From Hymenopellis radicata (Eukaryota; Basidiomycota; Agaricomycetes; Agaricales; Physalacriaceae), in NCBI GenBank assembly GCA_015501595.1, contig JADNRX010000959.1, forward strand, positions 1-17,313: a stretch of 17,313 nucleotides of DNA, in the 5' to 3' direction. Positions 9,152-17,313 of the stretch are shown here, piece after piece; position 1 is the stretch's first letter, and each line of letters opens with the position of its first letter. The notes beneath the pieces are model-generated. The model had not been told where the DNA came from. It saw only the letters and a list, made by a program, of their open reading frames with translations, and made no database searches. The position numbers and the translations under genes are program-made.

Positions 9152-11823
9152 ATGGCTTATCACATAACTGCGACGTCTTTGACGCCTACACGACCTGCAC
9201 CACAGGCGCCTCAGCGACGGGCGACAGATAGCCCGCAGCTCTCAAGTTCTACACTGGCCTCGTCCGGTTACAATTCCTCATTCACCTTCAACTCACCCAC
9301 GTCGCCGTCGGGCTCGTCGTACATGACGTCCTACTCTGGCATAGGCGGATCTCCCAGTAGGAGCAACGATTCTGGTCTAGGTTCCAATGTGGTCCGTGCG
9401 GGACCCGTGAGCGTAAAGGAGGAGGGCGGGTTCGCCAGCTGGATCTGGAAATTGAAGTGGTTAGTGTTGAAGGAGCAGACTCTGTCTCTGCACAAGTCTG
9501 AGGTACGTTGGACTGTGTTGCTATACCTCTTGCATTTTTTAAACGTGATCTGCAGAACTCCCCTCAACAAACCGTCGTTCGTCTCCAGGATATATCAAAC
9601 ATTGAGCGGACAGATCTGAAGCCATACTGCCTGGTGCTCGAGACCAAGGACAAGCGCTTTTTCTTCTCGCTCAAGAACGACGAGGAGCTCTACAGTTGGC
9701 AGGATGACATATACACACGGAGTCCATTGATGGGCGTCAGCAACCCGACTAACTTTGTACACAAGGTCCATGTCGGCTTTGATCCAGTCTCTGGCGCTTT
9801 CACGGTAAGTCCGTTCATTATCGCCACAAATACAGTCTTATCCGTCGTATCAGGGTATGCCTGAGCAATGGAGCAAACTTTTGACAAAATCGGCTATCAC
9901 ACGGGAGGACTATGCGAAGGATCCCCAAGCAGTCTTGGATGTCCTTGAATTCTATACTGACCATCAAAAACGGGAGATGGAGGATAACATGGCTATGAGT
10001 CGCACAAATGGCTCGTCCAACTCTTCGCTCGGCTCGTACCCAGACTCTAGTGCTCCGGCCCGCTTCAACGCTGGTACCGGTTTAGGCGGCATGAACAAAT
10101 CAAGTTCACCGCTTACAACTGGCGAACGCCCTCCAGTGAAACGGCAAGAATCTGCGCCCAATGTCAACGGTGATCTAGCTAGGACGGCGGAGGCGGTCAA
10201 CGGTGCATACGCCAACACAATCGGGGCTGGTCCTTCCACTCGGACCCCTTTGCCATCGCGTCCTGCGCCACCGAGACCTCTGCTCACAGGAACTCGACCG
10301 GCGCCTCCCGCACCAGTCGCCGCTGGTAGACCCTCAGGCGAGCACACCCCTTCCTCGGCTGATCTCCGCGCCCGCCAAAAGGCTCAAGGCCCTCCAGCTA
10401 CTTCCAACGTTCCTACCCGAAATGATTCCTTACAACAGACCAAGCTACGGGAACCTTCTCCACCCGAACCCCGCGATCAAGAACTCCTGAGCCTCGCCCC
10501 ACTTTGGGTGCTCCGGCAAAATCATCGCCTGCTACCTCCCAGCCTGCTTCGCATCCTGTTTCCGGTGCCGCCGGTTCGACTACTGGACCACCGCCTGTCA
10601 AACCATTGCAACCGAAGAAGGTGCATGTTCAGGCCGACGAGAAGCCGAAGCCTGCTGCAGGACAAGGAAGTGTCGCAGCGGCTGCTGCTGCTCTCGAGAA
10701 GCCGAAGGAGAAGCGGATTAGCACGATGACCGAGGTGCAGATCATGGAGAAGCTAAGGCAGGTCGTCTCTGAGGAGGATCCCAAGCTGCTCTACAGTAAG
10801 ATTAAGAAAGTTGGGCAGGGGTGAGTTTACTTTGCCAAGTATTATTCCCCCGCGTTCTGATTCATTGCTTCCAGCGCTTCCGGACATGTATACGTCGCCA
10901 AGACGTTGGCGAATGGAAGAAGGTCGCGATTAAGGAAATGGACCTTACGCATCAGCCTCGGAAAGAGCTGATCGTAAACGAGATTCTGGTTATGAAAGAG
11001 TCTCAGCATCCGAATATCGTCAACTTTTTGGAGTCGTATTTGGTCAAGGCGACTGAGCTGTGGGTGGTGATGGAGTACATGGAGGGTGGCGCATTAACAG
11101 ATATTATCGAAAACAACCAGTTGGAGGAGGACCAGATTTCGAACATATGCTTAGAGGTGGGTTACTGTTTTTTAACTCCGATTCCGGTATCTGATCTCCC
11201 TTATAGACGTGCAAAGGTCTTGGCCACCTTCATAGTCAAAGTATCATCCATCGCGATATTAAATCCGATAACGTCCTGTTGGATGCACAAGGCCGCGTCA
11301 AAATCAGTGAGTTCGGACTCCCACCCTCATTGGATTATGTCTTACCGTTCTTTTCAGCCGATTTTGGCTTCTGCGCCAAACTTACTGACCAGAAATCCAA
11401 GCGCGCGACTATGGTGGGAACACCATACTGGATGGCTCCCGAAGTTGTCAAACAAAAGGAGTACGGAGCCAAGGTTGATATATGGTCATTGGGAATCATG
11501 GCTATCGAGATGATAGAAAACGAGCGCCGTATCTTGACGAGGAGCCGCTGAAGGCGTTGTATCTGATCGCAACGAACGGAACACCCACTCTCAAGAAGCC
11601 TGAAGCGCTCAGCAAGGAGCTAAAGGGCTTCTTGGCGGTCTGCCTTTGCGTCGATGTCAGCAGTCGGGCAACCGCGAATGAACTGCTCCAGGTTCGTCGC
11701 TCATGTTCATTTTCACGTTGCGTGTTGCTGACGACCGTCGTTTAGCACGAGTTCCTCCAGAAAGCGTGCTCGTCGCCGAGCCTTGCTCCGCTGCTTCGTT
11801 TCCGGAACAAGCAAGCATCATGA
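9152..11823 (+). CDS. cla4: Cla4-type PAK kinase (PH, CRIB, kinase); three apparent single-base frame breaks
   Basis: Cla4 is a Cdc42-regulated Ser/Thr kinase controlling septins, budding and hyphal polarity. Exons are 9152-9502, 9556-9804, 9854-10820, 10875-11156, 11207-11306, 11358-11691 and 11746-11823, all with GT..AG introns. With three missing bases allowed for, the product is about 787 residues (842 in yeast). A PH domain lies at about 80-170. The CRIB motif ([15 protein letters not shown]) follows, then a Pro/Ser-rich linker. The kinase domain has [12 protein letters not shown] across an exon junction, [24 protein letters not shown] and the PAK signature [12 protein letters not shown]. 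The C-terminus ends RFRNKQAS. The frame moves by one lost base at three places: the linker (10430-10500), between the glycine loop and VAIK (10912-10920), and [11 protein letters not shown] (11522-11530). As written, no full-length kinase can be made. Recent decay or sequence error are both possible. Start chosen at the first ATG (MAYHITATS). Confidence 0.88.
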
Positions 11824-11965
11824 GAGATCCTCATGCTTACGATTATGTATCCTTATATGCGGTTCTCTCGTCCTTCCTTACCATACAGCCCTCCTTACCG
11901 ATGCTACTCCCTTACCATTTGTGAACGATCTCAGTCACGATACCATTGTATGTCCTTACCGCGCT
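11824..11965. other. cla4 3' flank
   Basis: 142 bases of pyrimidine-rich single-copy sequence between the cla4 stop codon (11821-11823) and the first base of homology to the HET-arm end (about 11966). It probably holds the cla4 3' untranslated region. No other feature was seen. Confidence 0.5.
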
Positions 11966-12382
11966 TTTGAACACCATATATATTTTCATTCTCACCTTTT
12001 TATGTTTCTGTTGACTCGCGGGTGTGGTTTAGTGTACAAAAATACAGTATCTTACGTTCATCGTGAGGGTATGCGAAATCGTTAAACTCGTTTGATCAAG
12101 ACACGCTTACTTCCGCAGGCAATGATCCCTCCGTTCCCGAACCGGCAAGATCTTTTATTTCGACAGCAGCTCTCCCGGAAATGTATCGGCTGGGGTACTG
12201 AATGAGAACGCGCGTTAATGTTCGTCAGCTGCCGCGCAACGGCACCCGACGAAAAAGTTGGCCTTGTACGTCGCCGCCGTCTCCTGGTGCACAACCACCA
12301 GCTTGAACCACTCCTCGGCCGGCTGCCTCAAGTACGACGCCGGGACAGTAATGGGCTCCTTGAGACACCCCACCATGAACTC
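11966..12382 (-). pseudogene. Third, rearranged partial copy of the HET gene 3' end
   Basis: On the - strand this fragment corresponds to the last part of the HET gene and its 3' flank, left-arm positions about 3625-4222. It keeps the pieces LKEPITVPAS and AATYKANFFVGC. It has lost the segment around the HET stop codon (equivalent to about 3890-4070); about 45 bases at 12105-12150 with no match elsewhere in the window lie at that point. It ends abruptly at ACCATGAACTC (12382), where the full right arm begins with GTGTGGGTTAG. It also supplies the match to left 4153-4222, so it marks the original inner end of the arm. It cannot encode a HET protein. Confidence 0.85.
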
Positions 12383-12514
12383 GTGTGGGTTAGTGTACAA
12401 AATACAGCATCTTACGTTCATCGTAAGGGTATGCGAAAATCGTGAAACGTTATTCTTATGGAATTTCCTATGACTTCAAGTTGAGTCGTTTGATCATGAC
12501 CTTGGTGCCCTCTT

Positions 12515-15500
12515 TCACGTCAATAACACGTCCATCTCCTTCAGTTCATCACAGCAGGGCATCCTGCTGCGAGTGCGTCCGCGGGCAAGTGACTGAGGCG
12601 GGACAGGTGTCCAGGAACGACAAAATCGCATCGCAAAGGGCCTCCCGACGCGTCAGAGTCAAGATCTTTTATTTCGACAGCAGCAAACTCAGCACGTCTG
12701 TCGTCTCCCGGAAATGTATCGCCTGGGGTACTGAATAGGAACGCGTTAATGTTCGTCAGCTGCCGCGCAACGGTCAGACTGTGGCACCCGACAAAAAAGC
12801 TGGCCTTGTACGTCGCCGCCGTCTCTCATGCACAACTACCAGCTTGAACCACTCCTCGACGGCTGTGGTCACCTCAAGCACGAAGCCGGGACAGTAATGG
12901 GCTCCTTGAGACGCCCCACCATGAACTCCGCCCTGAACCCTTGCTCGTCGCATGTCCCAAAGCCGAAGCCATGGCTTTCGATGGCCGCGGCTGCGAGACC
13001 GACCGGGGCCCAGCGGAAGTGCGGCAGGTCCATCTTGCGGTGATGGAGCATCGGGAGCCGGCACGGGAGGATGGCGGATCTGGCGGAGGAACAGGGCAAG
13101 GCGCTTCTGTGCCGCGTCTTCGTCTTTGCCGTCGATGTGAGCAGTGCGCGACATCCTTATCGGGCAGGAGCGCTGCGATGGCGATCGTCTCGTCAACGGC
13201 GTACGTGGTCGTGCGCAGCCGCATGAGCGGGATGATCTCGTCGAGGGTGTATTTCCGCTGTGTCACCGCGGCGCCGTGCTCGAGCCTTGCCGCGAGCAGT
13301 GGGAGACACTGTCTGTAGTAAATAGCCTGGAATGGCTCTGGCGGCGTCTGCAGGTCTACAGCGTCCACGAGACCGTCGGCAAATTCGAAGACGAGGTTGC
13401 GCGCTAGAAGGGCTTCCTGCAGCGTCCAGAGACGCCGCACCCACGCAGAGGTCGCGATTCGGAGGATGTTGTATTCCCACGGTCCGCCACAGAAGCAGAG
13501 CGCGCGGATAGACGCGTCGAGGACGAGGACCTTTGCCGCGCCGCGATACGTCTTCGCCATGAGCTTGATCGCCTTTGACCGCAGTGGATTTTCGTCCGGC
13601 ACGCACAAGGAGTCCAGCCAGAATGCCCCGCTTTCCGGAAGTAACTCTCGCGCAAGCGCCGCGATTCGTCTAACCTGACAGGTCGGCAAGCCCTCTTCCG
13701 TTGTGCTCCCAAGCCCGTCAGCCCAGACGTGTGAGATGGCAACATACGGCGTCTTGTCCTCGACGAACAAGAAGCTTGCCATCGACATATTGAAGAACGG
13801 GAGGAATCCCTCTGAAAGGAGCAGCTGAACTTCGCCATCCGGAGGCTTGGTCTTCCCCCTTCGGCGCAGGGCAGCTGGACTCTACATGTCGCACTTCATA
13901 CGTGTCTGTGTTCGCCACGGTATAAAATACACACATGTCTTCCGTGCAGTGCTGGTGTTCATCCTGCGACTCCCGAATGAATGGCTTGAGGTGCAACATG
14001 TTCGAGAGAATGTTCCGCCTCATAACCAGCAAGAAATGATGGGAGACCGTGTTGGGGCACCACCCCGCGGCCAATAGTTTGCGGCGGCACCAATGGCTAA
14101 TGTGCGTGAAAAAGAACATACTCCCATTGAAGGTCTGCAGTTCGAGGTCCATAAACTCGGATTTAAGATCGCTGTCCCAAACTGCACATGCAGAGCGGAC
14201 GAGGGTGATGATCATCAGACCAACAGCAGTCCAGATCTCCAGGACCTCATCAAAGTCGACCCCGGCGCGTTCTCCAAGACTTTGACCAATTCTATTCTCC
14301 TCGTTGAGAGCCCGCAATGCCGATTGAGCAGGAGCGCGACTGCATGCCCTCGAGGGAGGAATGTAGGTCCCTTGTTGTCTGAGCGGTACCGATACCATTT
14401 GAAGATTAGTCGCAACAGACGTGCACCTGAAAGAACCCGCCGACCACTACACGCGTCCAGTGATATTAGATCGCTTTCCCGGACTTTGGTCTCAAAGGTC
14501 GCTTCAAGAAGCCCAAAGGTCATGGTCGCGATCCAGAGAGGAAACGGTTCTGCTGTGCGTCGCAAATTCGCATATCCAGAGAGGGTCGGGGAGTAGGGGT
14601 ACCCATCGTGGTGCGCTTCTAGCCACGGAATGTCTATGGGGATGCCGAACATCGAACGTATTGTCCTCCACAATTCATGGCTGTCATCCAGAGCATCCCA
14701 TTTCGGGTAGTCATATTGGGCAACAGTTCCTACATCTATGTCTGGCGTCAGACAAACAGCGCTGTAAGCATTAAACACTAGAAACTCACTCTCAACCGGT
14801 ATAACAACAGCTCGCCTGAGCTCCTCGCGAGAAGCCTGTGACCATGGCATCGGCGACCACTTCTCCCTTTTCCGCATGGCACACTCCTTCTGCCAGAGTC
14901 CGGCGAGGATATCCAACAAAGAAGCTGCGTGTACATCGCAATCCTCCAGCCTGACATCCCGCCGGCGGTGCAGCAAGCACTTGACATGGCTGCAGTACTC
15001 ACTCCGTAATGCTGGTAGGTGGTTCATCGCCAAAATAAAAGTCATACCCCAGAGCATAAAGTCAAGAGCGGATTTTGGGCTGAGCACCGGCTGTGATCCT
15101 GGGTTCATGTCTTTCGATATGCAGAATGCCCTATCCGCGCATAGATGAATCAATTTCGTCAACGATGCGGGCCATTGGTGAAGCGGTCTGGGTTTGGAGA
15201 GGAATGCACAGGTCAGCTCTGAGTGACTGAACTGATGTGCGAGGGACTGGCGTGCGTCTAAGCATAGCTGGTAGTGTGGATCGGTAATGTCCACGGTGAA
15301 TGCAATGTCAATAGGAATGCGTATGAGAGATTTCCACGTCAAAGCCAAAGTTGTTTCCCCATCCTCTGGCGCGAAGATGTTGGCCTAGAGAATGATGAGT
15401 ACAAGAATATGTCAAGGAGCAGGAAATTTACCATGGAACGACGTGGTAGACCTGCTGTTGGGTGATCTGGGAGGACTTGATCATCACGAGTGGCGATGCA

Positions 15501-16034
15501 CCTGTTCCGCATGGTACACTCCTTCTGCCAAAGTCCGGCGAGGATATCCAACAGAGCCGCCGCGTGTACATCGCAATCCTCCAGCCTGACATCCCGCCGG
15601 TAGTACTCACTCCGTTCTGCTCGGACGCGGTTCATCGCCCTAATAAAAGCCATACCAAAGAGCATAAAGTCAAGCGCGGATTTTGGGCAGAGCACCGGCT
15701 GTGGTCCTGTGTTCAAGTCTTCCGGTATGCAGAACCTATCCGCGCATAGATGGACCAATTTTCGTCAACGATGCAGGCCATTGGTGAAGTTTGGAGATGA
15801 ATGCACGGGTCAGCTCTGAGTAATTGCCAAACTGATGTGCGAGGGACTGGCGTGCGTCTAAGCATAGCTGGTAGTGCGGATCGGTAATGTCCACGGTGAA
15901 TACAATGTCAATAGGAATGCGTATGAGAGATTTCCACGTCAAAGCCACAGTTGTTTCCCCATCCTCTGGCGCGAAGATGTTGCCTAGAGAATGATGAGTA
16001 TAAGAATGTATCAAGGAGCAGGAAAATTTACCAT
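12515..16034 (-). pseudogene. Broken right-arm copy of the HET-domain gene
   Basis: This copy keeps the same intron positions, tandem 5' units and HET core as the left gene but not its reading frame. Relative to the left copy I see: one C lost at the first splice acceptor (about 15980), one T gained near 15758, one G lost near 14320, two single bases lost at 13860-13870, one lost near 13797, two lost near 13752, and one base lost at each of two places within 13135-13160, plus further changes at 12655-12670 and 12865-12880. The open frame is thus divided into pieces (15348-14215, 14398-13718, 13788-12874 and others). No full HET protein can result. The HET motif (YVAISHVWADG) survives in the 13788-12874 piece, so a short HET-only peptide is formally possible but not supported. 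Confidence 0.87.
14873..15500 (-). repeat. Tandem repeat unit 2 of the HET 5' region (right arm)
   Basis: This is the counterpart of left unit 2 (1045-1670) in inverted orientation. It contains the ATG at 15434-15432, the following intron and the exon that continues into the body of the broken HET copy. The exon remains open from 15348 to 14215. Confidence 0.88.
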
Positions 16035-16100
16035 GGAACGACGTGATAGACCTGCTGTTGAGTGATCTGGGAGGACTTGATCATCACGAGTGGCGATGCA
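15501..16100 (-). repeat. Tandem repeat unit 1 of the HET 5' region (right arm)
   Basis: This is the counterpart of left unit 1 (445-1044). TGGCGATGCA at 16091-16100 recurs at 15491-15500, again exactly 600 bases apart. It carries the single-base insertion near 15758 and the shortened splice acceptor region near 15980 that break the frame in this copy. Confidence 0.88.
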
Positions 16101-16443
16101 AGGGACTTGATGGCTATCATCGGTAGCTTTACCTTCGGATGCCCGAGACGGATCAAGCCTGAAATACGTGTGGTAGATATGGTTGAGGCAGCGACGCAGC
16201 GTACGAGATTGAACAAGACCAGTAGGTTGCCGGAGGTAACCGGTAAAGATCGGCGATCAGAGTTGCCCCTTTCCAGTATCCACGACCACAATGACAATGA
16301 ATGGCCACATACTCTTTTCGGCACACAATGCCCGTCAATTTGAACACTCTGTGGACGGGGCAACACTGTTCTAGTCGTTCTTTGGGGCATTATGAAAGCC
16401 TGCTCTTTTGTTTCTCCCAACCTTTATCGCGCGCCACTCAACG

Positions 16444-17313
16444 ATGCCTCGCTACACTTTAGAGAACTTTTCTCTCTCTGATGATTTTTCGGAACGCCTA
16501 TGATCCTTCAGGCCTACTTGACGACAAGGCATTCCAGGTGAGTTTCTTGTTGCTGTGAACATAGTTTCCCACTTATGCATTTCGACAGCTCGACCTCTTC
16601 GAATTTCATTGTGGCCTCACTCGTGGGGAATCGGAGGAACTGATATTCCAGCCACAAAAATACCGTTGTGGTAGGGCTTGTCTTCGTCGAAGAATTCAAG
16701 TTTCTAATGCATACATCAGCTCGGCGCAATCTTTTGAGGAAATTCAGAATACTCTATTGTCCTCTCTCCCCCTGCCGCCCAATTAGAGCTTTTGGGAAGA
16801 TGACAGCCCACAATACAACCTGTAACGTTACCGTTCGCAAAAATACCACGAGGTCCGTCTTCTCCTTCATCAATATTTTCATTCCATTCAAGGCTGCTAC
16901 TTCAGATCTTCCCTCTCGACAAGAGCTACGACTATGTCGTGATTCCCCTTACGTTCAATGGGGCCATTTATGTTCAACACCCTGACACTAAGGTGGTCAC
17001 TCGCTTTGATAAACCATACACGAATCTTCCGAGCGTTACTCTCACTCTAAATCCTTGCTTTCCCCTCACTCAGATCCAACGCTTCACCTTGACGAAGGAG
17101 GCATTGTCTTTGCCACACAGCATTATCTCTGCCTTAGTGGATATTGAGTGGAATGAGTCTATACCGATCCCTTTCTTCTTTGTGGGTAGTCTCCCAGAGG
17201 ATTTTCCAACCGCCGGATCCCGTGGCACTACGAATGGTTGCTGCGATACAAACGATTACATTTCCCTCCCTCTCCTGCTACCGACTCTTCTTCCCTCTCG
17301 GCAAGCGTTCCTG
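16444..17313 (+). CDS. Unidentified gene, 5' part; possibly disrupted; runs off the window
   Basis: I do not recognise the family. An ATG at 16481 opens 19 codons (to FQ at 16537) that join across a GTGAGT..CAG intron (16538-16588) to LDLFEFHCGLTRGESEELIF. The frame stays open to TAG at 16787-16789. A second clear open frame runs from 16804 to the edge, with protein-like segments such as SYDYVVIPLTFNG, QHPDTKVVTRFDKPY and LPHSIISALVDIEWNES. Between them the frame changes; a possible 49-base intron (16671-16719, CTAAT branch) does not by itself connect them. An earlier ATG at 16444 (MPRYTLENFSLSDDFSE) stops after 19 codons here but stays open in the left copy. So the gene has either unplaced introns or frame breaks. 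It is divergent from the right HET copy, and its first exon lies within the repeat arm. Confidence 0.5.

Larger units (their letters stand above)
12383..16538. repeat. Right arm of the large inverted repeat
   Basis: This is the reverse complement of left-arm 1-4152, running from GTGTGGGTTAG at 12383 to the exon-intron border of the divergent gene at 16538. Long stretches match with few differences; indels of one to four bases are frequent and fall in coding sequence. It contains the HET copy on the - strand, both 600-base tandem units and the 5' end of the rightmost gene. The sequence after 16538 cannot be compared because the left arm's partner lies outside the window. Confidence 0.95.

Noticed and set aside
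16028..16420. 130-codon - strand open frame upstream of the right HET copy
   Set aside because: It exists only because of a four-base difference from the left arm, reads through the exon in the wrong frame and is not preserved in the left copy.
1..16538. Giant transposon with the arms as terminal inverted repeats
   Set aside because: The enclosed genes are ordinary housekeeping genes, there is no transposase or helicase, and no target-site duplication can be tested inside this window.
1..17313. tRNA, rRNA or CRISPR-like arrays
   Set aside because: No tRNA box A/box B pair with a cloverleaf, no rRNA-like sequence and no regularly spaced short repeats were seen.

Overview
The window looks like nuclear DNA of a basidiomycete, probably an Agaricomycete. 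The genes are split by many introns of about 45-55 bases with GT..AG ends and CTAAT/CTGAT-like branch sites. Intergenic spaces are short, and the recognisable proteins (HET-domain protein, Rot1, Swp1, Sec20, Cla4) are fungal. No species can be named from the sequence alone.

Layout. The dominant structure is a very large inverted repeat. The left arm (about 1-4222) carries a HET-domain (heterokaryon-incompatibility type) gene on the + strand. The right arm (about 12383-16538) carries a near-identical but broken copy on the - strand. A third, short, rearranged copy of the HET 3' end (about 11966-12382) sits at the inner edge of the right arm. Both arms contain the same 600-base tandem duplication of the HET 5' coding region, so that duplication is older than the inverted one. 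In the left copy the two tandem units are joined by a splice in the same reading frame, and they differ only by multiples of three bases in their exons. This points to a real protein with a doubled N-terminal region.

Between the arms lie about 7.7 kb of single-copy genes. In order: rot1 (+, ER chaperone-like membrane protein), an F-box remnant (+), swp1 (-, ribophorin II subunit of oligosaccharyltransferase), sec20 (+, ER SNARE ending in HDEL) and cla4 (+, PAK kinase with PH, CRIB and kinase domains). swp1 and sec20 are divergent, with only 66 bases between start codons. Three of the four intact-looking or recognisable housekeeping genes act in the ER (protein folding/N-glycosylation and Golgi-to-ER retrieval), a modest functional cluster. 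cla4 keeps all its splice sites and catalytic motifs but shows three separate single-base losses. swp1 has one exon junction that also fits as if one base were missing. This pattern could be real decay or consensus error.

At the right edge, divergent from the right HET copy, an unidentified gene starts inside the arm and runs off the window. The left arm begins with a copy of its first exon, so the duplicated segment may continue beyond the left edge. I see no tRNA, rRNA, CRISPR array or transposase.
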